Part shown: piece by piece, positions 46,147 through 59,700 of the stretch
Layout of the letters: every line of letters starts with the position of its first letter
Position numbering within the stretch: position 1 is the first letter of the stretch
Position numbers and translations under genes: made by a program
Notes under the pieces: model-generated
What the model was told of the DNA's origin: nothing
The model's database searches: none
What the model saw: the letters and a program-made list of their open reading frames with translations, nothing else
Assembly (NCBI GenBank): GCA_026168455.1
Contig: CM047425.1
Span: 91,391,580 to 91,455,579 of the forward strand
Length of the DNA: 64,000 nt
Source: Theocolax elegans
Lineage: Eukaryota > Arthropoda > Insecta > Hymenoptera > Cerocephalidae
Direction: 5' to 3'

Positions 46147-49100
46147 TAAATATCTTTAAGTTGACGGTTTATTCCACAACTTTTTACCCACACAAAATGC
46201 AAATATTTAAATATTATTAAAAGTATACACCTGTTACATATTTTACAACGAAATATAGTTATTTATATTATAGTTTGTTCTCCAGAAACACTCGAAATGT
46301 GCTTTTTTACACCACTTAGAACGATTAGTTTCAGAGATACAAGCAATAAAAAATGTCATTAAAAATTTTGTAATGTTGAATTACTTTGCTAATTACAAAT
46401 ATTTTTAGTCCAAAGCATATACAGATCGTTGTTATCATAAATACTACCTTTTCCAAAAATTCAAGTGGACTGAAGCTTTTTATACCCGAAAGCGTTAGCC
46501 ATAGAAAACGCCATTTTTTGGTTTTTACCAAAACTTACTCAGTGTTTTCTTATTAACTTAAAAACAAATAAAGATAGTTTGAAAAACCAAAGTCGAAAGC
46601 AAAAATTTTTGTATTATTTACAAATTGCACGTGACCAAATAAAAAAAAATATTTGCGACACTAAAAATTTCAAAAGTAAATTTTTAAATATCGAAAATTA
46701 ACTATAAAACTAAAGCGAATCAACAGATCCAAAAACAAATTTTCAAAGTTTATGCATTTTAATAATTCTATGAATTATTATTATAACTATATATTTATTA
46801 TACTTTCGTATTTTAGTTTACTTTACTAAACAAAAATAATAAATTTAATTTGTTTGTGTCTTAACCTAATACAGTATATTAATTCGAATAACATATAATT
46901 ATTTTTATATATTAGGATTGTATTACCTTTTGGGATAAATATTGTAGATTATTATAATTAATTTATATGCACATAATAATAATAATAATAATAATAATTT
47001 ACAATATATTTGTAAAAAGAAAGATTTCAAGTAATGAAATGTATAAATTAGAAGTATGTCAATCAATATTACACACTCCTAAAACATTATTTTTCAATTC
47101 ATCTGGATTAATTATGTTATTAAAAAATAAGCAACTAGGAAATAAATTAATATCGTACAAAAACAAAGTTTCAAAAGTATATGGTATTACTTGTACAGTG
47201 TATACAAACAGTCTTCTGTCAAACAGAAAGCTTTTTACGTTCCATTAGCACGACGGTGGCATCAAATCTTAAGAAATACAAATAGGAGCAAATTCGACTC
47301 GGATAGATATAGTTGTTTCGAAAATGTCAAAATTTTGTTCGTTTAACGTACTAATTGTGTATACATACCTTTCTACGCAAGAGCACAAGTATACGAATAA
47401 GTATATAAGCTTGATATAGACATACTTTGGCAATTTGTTTACTTAGGTGGAAATGAATTGTTGGGGAAGAATCTTTACTTTGCCATAGATACTCTTTCCG
47501 TCAGCTGCCTGACAGAGATCAATGTACGATGCGAGATTACGAGTGATCATTTTGTGTGATTGACATGAGGGCGATTGATATATTGAAATTCTTTTTGACA
47601 TAGGTATATATTTTATGTTATTTTATAAATTAATATTCCAAAATGTAGAAAAATAAAATAATTTTTAAATTATTTTTCACGTTGTTTTATAAAACCAATT
47701 TTTTTATTTAAGATTAAGGGCAAATATAATACATTATTTTCGAGTTATAAGAAGGCGATCCATATTGTAAAAAAAAAATATAAAATGCAAAATAATTTAA
47801 AATTTTATCAAATTTGGTAGCCGAGTAATAATTCTTTTGCAACAAAGTTTCCTTAATTTAAGCTACACTTAACGTGATTTCTTACTATAATGCACTTCAT
47901 ATTTCAGGAACTTGTTCGCCGAATCTAGAGTATATATAAAATATGATGCTAATTTTTTTTTACATTTTTTCGACAATAATTTTCAAAATAACTTTGTAAT
48001 ATAACGATATTTAAAAATTGTTCGGACAGTGAATACTCGTGTATTTTAATATCAAAATGTTTAACTTATTTAGTGAACTATTTATGGAAATGCAGTAATT
48101 TATTCATATATTAATTAACAATAAAATATTAATTAAACTTTTTTTTATTATTTTTGTTAAACTATGTACGTATTAAAATAATGGTACGTCTGCTTAATTA
48201 TCTCAAATTTAAGTTTGATGGCAGATCAGCCAAAGCATATATACTCACGCTTATGTGTACGTCAATATTAAATTATCGTATATATAAAATTAAAATATTG
48301 CCTTGAGCAATACATTAATTATAAGGTTGTCGCTGGGAAATTAAAAATCATGCTTTTCGTACACATAACAATAAAACTTATTATTCTACATCAAAACAGA
48401 AATTAAATTTATATGTGTATGTGTATTTAAATTTGAAATGTAGAATAAGAGAAGCCCGTGGTAATACTCACTACAATAAATATCAATACCTTAGCGTACC
48501 ACACACACATAATTTTATCGTTAAATATTGTTTAATGTATAATTTGATTTTTATTTAGTAGAAATATATTAATTAAATGATAATATTTTAATATTATATT
48601 AGTTAGTTAAATACAATTTAATTAGATATTATTTGCAAACATGTTTAATTGAAGACATGTGAATTTTAATGCATATATATACTTCTATACTTGTAAGAAA
48701 TTATTACAGTATTGTATTATATTCAATTTTCACTTATTAACAAACACTCGATTATTTGTCAAAATGTCGATGTTTTTATAAGATTTTTAACTTGCAAAAA
48801 TATTTTAATATTTCTACATAGGAATCGTATATAGATAGGACATTTTATACGTGAGCTAGTAATTTCTAGAAATTCAGGATCTCCGGATTTAACTGAACAG
48901 ACTTGCATTCCTATATTTCGAGAATGCATTTCAAGTAAATAAATAATTTGCACAATGTTGAAATAGTAGAGAAAAACGTAGAAAGAGTAAACGGAGGGAA
49001 ATTTGATTATTTTTCGTTCGTATAGCTGTAGCAACTATAAAACGCTAAGTGAAAAATTTTTTTAATTTATAATAAAAATATTTCTGAGGTAACTTGATAA

Positions 49101-49289
49101 CAATTTATTGAGATCAATCGAGGAATAATAAAATGATCTAGACTAATAATAAATAAAAATTGTATCTTAGAATATTGTAGACATTGCGTGTTACTGTGGA
49201 CAAATAAAAAAGCAGTACAGGACTTTCTAAACAAAGAATAAAAATAAAGTTAAAAAAAAGAAAAATCCGTAACTCAAAACGAACTCTCG
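46147..49289. other. AT-rich non-genic region upstream of Tmtc3
   Basis: No supported gene. Includes an (AAT)n microsatellite at 46973-46998. Confidence 0.5.
46973..46998. repeat. (AAT)n microsatellite
   Basis: About eight to nine AAT/ATA units. Confidence 0.85.
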
Positions 49290-49770
49290 CATTCCTGCGT
49301 ATCACTCAAAATCTATGCCCTCCCCAAGTCCCCACTGTGGAGAGAAGAGAGAAGTGCGCATGTCAGGTAGTAGCGCGTTGCATCGCCCCTCTACAAGTTT
49401 GCATAGTCAATGGTGGAGTCAGTGGAAGCCACCGAGCGAGCCAGCAAGCCAGCAGCAGACCGAGCACACCGCACACGCTCTCCGGAACGTCGAAGGTTCG
49501 CGTCGTCGCGAGGCACCATCGAAACTCGCGGTTACAAGCTACGAGAAAAGCTCTTTGACGTCTAGTCGTAGACTCGTAGACACGTACATATATAGATAGA
49601 ATATACCAAAATATATAGGTGTAGTATTCAGCAGGAGTGCGCGAGTGTGTGTGGGTGGGCGCGGGATATGTAGGGATCAGTGCCCCGTCACAAGATGAGG
49701 CACGAGGCCCGGGTGGCGGAGACGATGGCGAGATTGGCGAGAGGAATCCGCGGAAGGGCAGTGATATGAT
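49290..49770 (+). promoter_or_regulatory. GC- and CpG-rich 5' region of Tmtc3
   Basis: Base composition changes sharply from the AT-rich intergenic DNA to a CpG-rich block that continues through exon 1. It is the probable promoter plus 5' UTR of Tmtc3. No TATA box stands out, fitting a housekeeping-type promoter. An out-of-frame ATG at 49766 overlaps the start of the gene. Confidence 0.5.
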
Positions 49771-49810
49771 ATGGGAGTGCCCGCGCGGGGAGCACTCGCG
49801 GCTGTGGTAG
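49766..49810 (+). promoter_or_regulatory. Overlapping upstream ORF at the Tmtc3 start
   Basis: ATG at 49766, five bases before the Tmtc3 start and in another frame, opens 14 codons and ends in TAG at 49808-49810. Ribosomes that start there would miss the main ATG at 49771, so it may lower translation if it is included in the mRNA. Confidence 0.4.
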
Positions 49811-50724
49811 CCGCGGCCGCGTTTGCCGTCTACCTCAATAGTCTTGGCTGCGGCTTCGTCTTTGACGATATATCCGCTATCAAGGATAACCGCGATCTCA
49901 GGCCCCACACACCTCTCAAGAATGTATTTTTCAACGACTTCTGGGGCACCCCCATGCACAAGGTAAGATGTGTCCTAATGTTTCCCTTACGCCGGACCGA
50001 CTATTATACTTGTGCGGTTCCTGCCTCTTTTTTTTTTCTTTAACCTCCATTGATTTTTCGAGTGAAAGTTACCCCGAATCGCTCTGCGTATACCGTGGTC
50101 TGTTGGTATATACTCGTACTATTTTAGAATCCTTGCTCGGTGGCTGACGGCGGTGCGACCTGTTAGATGTGTTGCCTTACGCTAGTCTACCTACCGCTCG
50201 TTCCGGCTTTCTTTCTCTTTCTACTTTGCAAATCGACTTTTCGAGATTTTGGGGTTTTATAACTATATACCTATCAAGAAAGAAAGAGAAAGAGAGTATA
50301 CATACGATACGATGTAGTTATTGTTTTCATCTCATCGTCGTGATTGTTACAGAAGATTCGATTGGCATAAATTCCCTTTATTTTTTGACAGTTCGGTTTA
50401 TTCGCATTATTTAAACCAATTGATGATGCACATTCGGCGTACTACATTTTTTTACCGTACACCCCGCGTCAATAATTTCGTCTATGCAGTCGAAAAATTG
50501 TTGGTATTTGTTTCGTCGCGATAGGATATAGGAAGCATAACCCACTTTCCGCAAAAAAAAAATAATGGAGAATCTAGTATAGAACGTAATTCTCGTGCAT
50601 ATCCTCAATTATCCAAACGTCGCAAATACTTAGATAGATGTGTATGTGTGCGTGTATGGAGGGAAGGCACGCAATTAAAATCGTTTGAACGCCTTTATTA
50701 AAACAAACAAAGAGAGGGAGCGAG

Positions 50725-50769
<45 letters not shown>

Positions 50770-53700
50770 TAGCGGGTAGGATCATTTTGACACATGAGAG
50801 GGAAGCGAAAGAAGAGGGGAAAGATAATAAACGCGAAAAGTATAGAAAAAAAGGGAATAAACGAGGAGGAAAGGGGTAGAGTTCGAAAGTCCAGTGTGTA
50901 AGAAAAAGGGTTGAAAGGTAAAGAGGGGGGGAACAAGGAAAGAAAAGGAAGAGTATATATATATATATATATATAACTGGCCCGTTCGCGCGCGGCGGTG
51001 GCGCCTATGGCTCGGCGTATTGATCCGCAAGCGAGAGACGACGACGACGACGACGAGCAGCGTCCGACCCTGTCCCTCTCTGTCCGTTTTCATTCGTGGC
51101 GATCGTTCCTCTCGGTCTTTCGTCGGGTAGTACGGGGGTAGGGGGAAGAGAGAGAAAAGAGAGTAGAAAACGACTGCTCCGGTTCCTCTAATGCCGGTGC
51201 GTTAATATATACGTACCTGCCTATACTTACCCACCTTTTTGTTTTCTCGCGCAGAATTGCCTCTTCTATATAAATATCATATTTGGGGAGCCTCATGCCT
51301 TTTTCTCTTTTTCACTCGGTAACAAAATTTGCGTGAAACGCTTTTGGATTTGCGTGCGAGATGGGTTCTCAAGATTAAACGTACACATTCACACACACAC
51401 ACACACACACACGCACACGGACACACACGACTATACTTACTTGTGTAGCCCCTTGGTGAATCGTATCGAGATCATTATTTTTTTGAAACTTTTTTAGGGA
51501 AAGGTCTTCTTAATTATTCGGGTGCTTTGAACGAATTTATGCGAACATAAACCTTGTTTTTTAAGATTTTGGTATGGTTTAAGTATGCGAAGGAGTTATT
51601 TCAAATTTTATTTTTAAAACATTTTCACACGAAAGTATTAATTATTTTTATAGAATTCCACAACTCCGTACATCCTTACTGCAAATTGATTAATTCAAAA
51701 TTCATTCTAATTTCTCGTGTTAATGTATAAGGTAAAGTACCCAAATGCGGGACAAAATTTAAATGGGCCTCGGTTGAAACAGAGTTTTTAAAGCCATTAC
51801 TGCAAAATACAGACGCATGTCCCGTCGAAACGCGAGTCCGGTATTAAATTTACTTAATTATGCAGATAAAATGGCATTTATTAAGTTTTTTATTAAAAAT
51901 ATCTAAGTTCGAAAAATAGTGCACGGGGAGCTAAAGTTGGACAGCCATAAGCGAAGGTGGACCCTTTCGCGGGACAGAAAAATGCACGTAATGTTGGACA
52001 GATAAAAACTTACGTGTCCAACATTAGCGTAATGAGAAGTGAAGGTGCAGGTAAAGATGGACAGACCCTTACTCGCCCGAGCCTAACCTCCAAAAATTTA
52101 AACATTAATTTTTCGGTATTTATAACTATATTGAGTGCACTTAATGTTTATTTCAACTTATTTAAGTATGAATTATTAGTATCAACTGTTATTTCTATCA
52201 CATTTCTTAATTTATGGAATAGCTACGTCTGTCCCAACATTAAGGTCCAGTTTTGAGTTTGTCCCACGATTGGGTACTTTACCTTATTCGTTATTTATAC
52301 GCAAATATATATTTACAATTGGCTACAAGCATCAGGTATAAACTCGTGCGTAATTAAAATATTTCGGAATTTTGCCTGCGTTATGTGTTATGTTATAATG
52401 ACTTAAAAACTGGAGTAATTAAAAAGTTGAATTGTGTTATTAAAAAATATTCGTACGTTAATAATAAAATATTGTTTTGAATAAATATGAAATATATGCA
52501 CGAGAAGAATACAGTGCCTATTGTGATATTATGAGAATGTCGCTAATTTTATCGGGTATACCTAATCTGATATTAAAACTAGATACTTATAATATAAAGT
52601 TAAGTGGAATGTAAATAATATTTTAATTTTATGAAACTAAAGTTTTTTAACCAACAACATTTTTTCCTCTATACAACTTTCGTACTGTGACATATCAAAG
52701 TTTATTTTTATTATCTATTTTAAATTCAAAATTAATAATACAATAGGTAAACTTTAAGTTTCCGAACGTATACAATTACAGTTTCATATTATTATTTTAT
52801 ATTATTATATATATATTATTTCATATTTCATAATTTCAGTTTCATACGTATATTCATAAATAATTTCTTGAATGCACTCGGTTTGCAAATACTCAAATTT
52901 ACAATTTACTATTGATTGTTAACTTACCAAAAATACTATAAGTAATGTGTTTAATATGTTAAAGAGATAATTTATAACGTATCAGATATAAAATTACATT
53001 ACGATAATGATATTTACTTTTACAGTTCGTGCTGCCTAGCAATGCCAAATATATTTTTTTTACAATATAATTATTTTAAATATTATTGATTAAGGGAACA
53101 ACCCTGGTTAAAGTTGAAAAATAAATATTCAATATTAACAATTAATAATTTTTTTCATAATGTTTATAAACATATCTTATTTTTTTAAACAAATTCTAAT
53201 ATTATTCATTTTTATTTTAAATTTTTTAGCTAATTTATTTGTAACATAACTGATTTTTTTTCATAGTGGACTTAACGCAAGATATCTCAGGCACCACTTC
53301 ATCAAATCGCCTCAAAATTTTAGCAGTAACTTTTAAATATGATTTTAATATCCACCAGAATAAAAGAGACTATGTTAACATTGTAATAAAAAAATTATAA
53401 TAAATAATTGTAATAAATAATTTTTAAATAACAATTCAGTCTTTCATTAAATTCTGTTTCATTTAACTGAATTTAAATCATATTTAAAAATTACTGTTAA
53501 AAATTCAGGCTATTCGATGAAGTGGTTCTTGCGATATCCTGTGGTAAATTAATTCACTTATAGAAAAAATCAGCAGAGTCTCAATTAATTAAAATAGTTA
53601 AGTTACAAATAAATTCGCCACAAAATTTTAAATAAAAGTTTCAATTATTATGAAAAATTTTATTAACTGTTATTATTGGACAGTTTTTTTCAATTTTACC

Positions 53701-56700
53701 ACAGACTCGTCCCCTTATCGAAAGTAATCATTACGTATATGTTACATTAAATTGAATCAACAATTGCAAATGAATTATTTTTTTTAATTAGACGTTTCTT
53801 TTATTATTATAACAACTAAAAATTTGTAAATTTTAAACAATTTGTGCCTCATAACCACGCTATTAATATTAAAATAAATTTACATAAGTTTCAAAATGAA
53901 AAAAATTGTGGAAAATTAAGTTTTTACGAGAGGTATCTAAATTAAAAAAATTAAAAAAATTCTCTCATAAAAGAAACCACCAGAAGAACGGAAAATTTTC
54001 CAAATATGCCAAGTTTTGCTTATCCGAGTGAGGAACGTTGCCAATGCGAGGGTAAAAAAAAACCGTGGAAACACGAAGAGGTCCAATTCAAAAGCGTATG
54101 CAACGTGAATTTTCATTTGTGTGGGTGTGTATATATAGGTACCGCGACGTATGTAGGGTCACGTCTGTTCCGTTTTCCGTCACCGACCGATTAAGCAGCC
54201 TTATACACTTAACGTGCATATATGTGCTTAGTTCATTCTTATAGTCATGACCGATGTCGTTGGATATTCATATACGTGTTTATCGTTAGAAGTCCTGATT
54301 TACGCTTTAGTAGAGGTGTGATCGCGTGGGATAGAATTATCATGTGTGGGTTTATCAGATTGATTGAGGGGTGGTTAGGAATTGATTTTCATTCTCTCAA
54401 CTAGAGCACTAAATAAAATTGTATTTTTACAGTGATACTATAATTATTGATTAAGAGGAAAAATAAGTTCTACCATGTATATACGCTTTTAATATTTCAT
54501 TCATGTGCATTCAGTGTGTATCATTAATTTTATGTTTTATGTTGATCATTTGTCATTTTCCATCTTCATCGTTTATTTTATTTATATATAAAAATATAAT
54601 CATGGTACATAGGAGCGATCTGCAGTATTTGTATTATTGTACAAATAATTTAAATAAAATACGATATTGAATTTAGCAGCTAGATTATAGCAGCTAAATA
54701 TATTTTACTGCAGTTTTCAACTAAAAAAGAAGCTTAACTGCGTATTACTTCATTTTTAAACTAATTATATAATTATTTCAGAATGTACACCCTTCATGGT
54801 TATGATAAAATCCACAATATCGATTATAAAGGGTTAAATCCAGGTTGTAATAAATTAACAACCAATTTTGATTTTAAAAAATTGTACGACGTTTCGTCTG
54901 CCAGGTTTTGCAGACCTCTTCAAGTACATAAATGTCAAACAGTTAGCAATGAACTTCCATTACTCGTAGATGAGTAGAGTCAAGTCAAGTTTTTTTTAAT
55001 TATATAATTTGTACATTAAGTTAAAAAATTAAATAAAATGTAATTAAATGTTTTCTTTGTTAAAATCCGCTATGAAATCTATCTGGCTGCTAATTTCAGT
55101 ATCATTTTACATTTTTCGTTGTAAACTTTACTTAATAATACTACTATAATTTTCATACATTCGGAAGTATCGGGTAATTATTTTATCAAAACTTACATGT
55201 TTACTACTTTAGACATAAATTTAATTATTTATTTATAATTTTTTAATTATTTGATACACTTAATGTATTAAAAAGTATTACCTAGACATAATGGTGCGCT
55301 TAAAATACATTTTCGTACATTTTATCCTCATGAAATATAGAGACAAAAAGATATTGGTTAATGAGATTTTAAACAAAATTTAACTTATATTCGTATTACG
55401 GTGTAAAATGTATTTTTGAGTTTTTAATATAGTTAATAATACATTTGTAAAATATACATTATAACTTCCATGACATAGTGGTATCAGTAATTTATTTAAA
55501 AAATTTCGATACAATAATATGGTTATAAGGTTACTAAAGCGGATATATTTTGATCTCGACACGTGACTTTACTGGATTTTCATTAAGAGTAATGAACATT
55601 TGTATTACGGATGTACCTTTTAAACGGAGTTTGTTTTTGTTGATTTTATTTTAAAGAAGAGTAAGACAAGAAGAAAGATTTCACACTGCTATGTCTCAAT
55701 TTTCTTCTGAAATAAGTTTTTAGAAACTTAGATAAATAATTGAAGAATGTGTAGCACGTGCAGTTAATAGTTGCTATATAAGATGGTAAAATGATACAGC
55801 TTTCTATTAAAACGCGTGTTAAGTTTTAATAAATTGTTATATATGGTCAAAATATGTATTGAATATTAATCGTGCAACTGTTAGTAGTCCATTAATTTAT
55901 GTAAAATAATTTCAAATTATAACATTAAATTATAGTACAAAATAGTGACTCAAAAGTTTGTAAAATATTTTCTACATCGAAGGAAAATTATAGTGCTTTA
56001 CCACTTTTTAACTAAAAAAACATTTTTTATAAGTAAAGTTCAAGATTTGCGAAAAAAAAATCCTTCGAGGATATAAAAAATAAAAGTAAATTTCATTTCT
56101 AGGGTATCGTATCTTTTTAAAGTGTTTATTTCATTGTAGTTTAGAAGTAGCCTAAGCAAATTCACTGTTTTTGATTGGAACAATAATTTTTGCACCTTAT
56201 AAAGAGTAATTTTCTCAACATTTCTTTGTATAATAAAGAATATGTTGGCAGAAGTGAATTTCGTAATTCTGCTTTAGCGTATAAAATTTGAATGTGGAAG
56301 AAAGTTTACGTACGCATTATCTTTTTATGTCTTTAAACTATGCGAAAACAAAGAAATGGAATTTTATTTTCTTTTACACACGAATAATTTGAGCACTTAA
56401 AGTTGAGTGAGTTATATATAAAATATTATTTTTTGAATTCAAACGAAAAAAAATAGGTCATTGTTAAAAGGAATAATCAATTTGTTATTTTTTATTCTAA
56501 ATTAAAATGTCTTTGATGTTAGACTATTGAGTCTAAAATCCTATATATGTTTTTGTATATATATTTAACAAACAGTATTGAATTTAAAGTAAACTTGCAT
56601 CACACATTTTACAATTTGACAGACATTTGCGGAAACGATTTAACGAATTGATCAATATTAAATTACGCTATATTTACTTTGGGTACCGTGTACTGCACAG

Positions 56701-59700
56701 GTGCTCAATTCTGATAATGGTATTAACAATGATAGAACTACTTTCTGCTTGAACAAGTAAAATATTATTTTAGTAATTTAATTTTAAACTTCACAACTAT
56801 GCCGATATATTTTACACACTCAAATTATACGTTCGATATATTTCTACTATTTTCGGTATAAGATTACTCTATGTGTTAACGGTATTATAAGATTCAAACC
56901 TCTATTTACGATGCCGGAGTGTTATTAAAATTGTTAAATAGTAATAATAACAATATGTAGGTTATATTTATTATATAAAATGAGAATTGGAATTCTTTGG
57001 TAATGAATACTGACATATTAATCCTGCACCAACATTTTTTTTTTATGATGCTTGTGCTTAAAATTTAAATGCGATGTCATGAAAATTTAATATAGTTAAA
57101 ATTATAATATGTGCTTCGTAATTTGCGGTACTGATTTATATTACTTTCGCGGCTACGCGGTATAAATCTGAAAAGTTAAATCATCATATTTTTGCCAAGT
57201 AGCGAAGATAACTCTCCAAAATACGTACGTCTCTATTAGTTTTGCAGAAGAAAAAAAAATAGAAACATTTATATTGTTTCTTATCTTTATGTAGTGTGCG
57301 TTCCTTAACTCAAAACAACGAATGTACATCATCAATTTACATGCATTAAACATTATACGTATACTAGCGATAAACGCAACCATCGATATTACACGTTAAT
57401 CCGTCTATAATACATTAAATATAGATTCTAACCCTGCTTATTTTAATATTAAAATTAATGTTATAAATGAAAATGTTTTAAATTGTAAAAATCAATTGAT
57501 ATATCGTGCAATACGATTATTATGCCACAAACACTATTGAGAATACATTACAGGTATATAATGAAAAATATTTTGTTAAATAGGAACAATCGCATAAATC
57601 GTACCGACCGCTCTGCGTTCTTACATTCCGTTGGAATTACATGATACACCAATTGGATCCCATGGGGTATCATCTTCTTAATGTTATTCTACATGTCGGA
57701 GTATGCCTCTTGTATTTCAGGTAGGTACTACCAAGTATATATACATACACATTATGCTTACAAGTCGAATGAGCCCTATACGTAATATCGATCATTTCCT
57801 CTGTCAATTCAAACGCCTCTACATTTTTCCCTCTTTATGTGCTGCAAAAAAGAATTTCATATCAAAAGGAAATTCCAAATGAAACTTTACGTAATGAAAA
57901 AAAAGGTGGACCCAAAGTGGAAGACCTCGTTAAAACGTTGAAAGAAAAATTGTTTGTTATTCATTTTGCGGGCAATAGTCACGGAAAAATAATGAAAATT
58001 TCGTAACGCTTTGATATGGGGGAGTGGTGAGAGAAGGGAGGGGGTAACTTGTGCATTGAGATAAAGTGACCATATTTTTATGAGTAATTAAAAGGGCTTC
58101 CAATGTACTTTCTCAATTTTGCGTATACCCGCTGCGAAATGTTCGTATTACCAACAAAAAATTATATACGTAATAACAATTTTTTTTTATATACGTACAT
58201 TGCACTTGTGGGTGTGTGCTCGCTCGCGCGCGTTTATGTTGTATGGTTGTTGATGGGGTTCGTTAGTAAGGTACGGGTGTTACTCTTTATTAAAATTTTA
58301 ACGTTTGTTTTACACGTTGAAATAATGATTACACGTGTTTTGTTCAAGATATGTTTGCATTACGGTTTTTAATACTGCGAGTGGAAAAATGATTATCTCG
58401 AAGTAAGGAAAGGTTTACGAATATTATATTACGTTCGTTTGAATATGAGGGAAATATAAAACTATTCATAATACCTGTATTATTTTATTGTTCGGTACAA
58501 TTGTATATAATTTTGTAAAAGTAATGATACACTAATACCAATTTTCAATGTATCACTCAATTTTAACAGTTAGCAATTGTAATTATTCCTGCAGGACGTC
58601 ACGTAATTGTCAAATTTATCTTTAAAATAAAAAGAAGATTTAACGAACGTTTAAAAATAAAGCAATTACAATCTTATAAGTGAAAAAATGTATCATAATG
58701 AAGTTTTTTTTTATTAATTAGGTTTCTATGTTCAATAAAGTAGATTTTCATTGATAGATTTATGAAGGTATATAAAATGTATTACCCTAGCACAATACAC
58801 GCGATTAAGAAGTTTAATTCAAGCATAAATGTAAATTTAACTGCTTTAATAAGATTTATAAAGATATTTTTCTGAAAATAGTTTGAGCTTCGTAAAGTAA
58901 GCTTTGTTCTGTTAATAGCTTACCACTTGTCTCGGTTATTCATATATATGTATGTGTGTGTGTGTGTATATATTTATATATATGAAATAAAACCAATAAC
59001 TCATTTAACTTTGTATATAAATTTGTTCATTTTATGTTCACTTCGTATCTCTATATATATATTTTTAATAAAGTTTCAAAACAACAATATTTAAATATCC
59101 GCGCGTAACTTTCAACAACACATTTTTACAAATCCGAGGTCTATTAAAACAAGTTCAAAACTTACTATATACAAAGTATAAAATCAGTCGACCATTCGCG
59201 TGTTTTGTATTTATTTTTAAACGCTCGAAGCTCGAATTTTACGACACTGCTTTTTCAGTAAAACCATTACTAAATACAACACGGATTGCGCACCAAGTAA
59301 AATATTACACAGAGACACGCTTGTTTATAAAATAATTGTTGTATATAAAAATCACTGGAATTTTTCAAGCGTATAATTTTAATCCAATATCGTGAATTTT
59401 GTTTATCGCTTGGGCGCATCATGATGTACTATTCTGTAAAATAACAGCATCTGGGAAAAATATGCGTATTCGGTCAAAATTACATTAACAGGATAGTTAA
59501 AAAAAGTTTTAATAGAAAAAGCGCCTCGTCGCAGCATATATGCACATATCTCATTCAATTAAACTGAACGAAAAAAAAAAATTGAAGAATTTTTTTTCTC
59601 TCGTTTTAGGACATGTTTGATGTTTTTACCAGACATAGCAAGTTTTGTATCTGCACTTCTGTTTGCCGTTCATCCCATACACACGGAAGCGGTAAGTCGA

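Larger units (their letters stand above)
49963..57583 (+). other. First intron of Tmtc3
   Basis: 7.6 kb from donor GTAAGATG to acceptor TTTTGTTAAATAG. The first 1.5 kb is richer in GC and simple repeats. Two inverted-repeat elements lie at 51730-52284 and 53091-53717. No nested gene could be supported. Confidence 0.7.

Noticed and set aside
49363..49959. 198-codon ORF antisense to Tmtc3 exon 1 and 5' region
   Set aside because: It lies in GC-rich DNA where stops are rare, overlaps a well-supported exon on the other strand, and has low-complexity Ser/Pro composition and no family signal.
58103..58372. 89-codon ORF inside Tmtc3 intron 2
   Set aside because: No family signal; AT-rich frame between supported exons.
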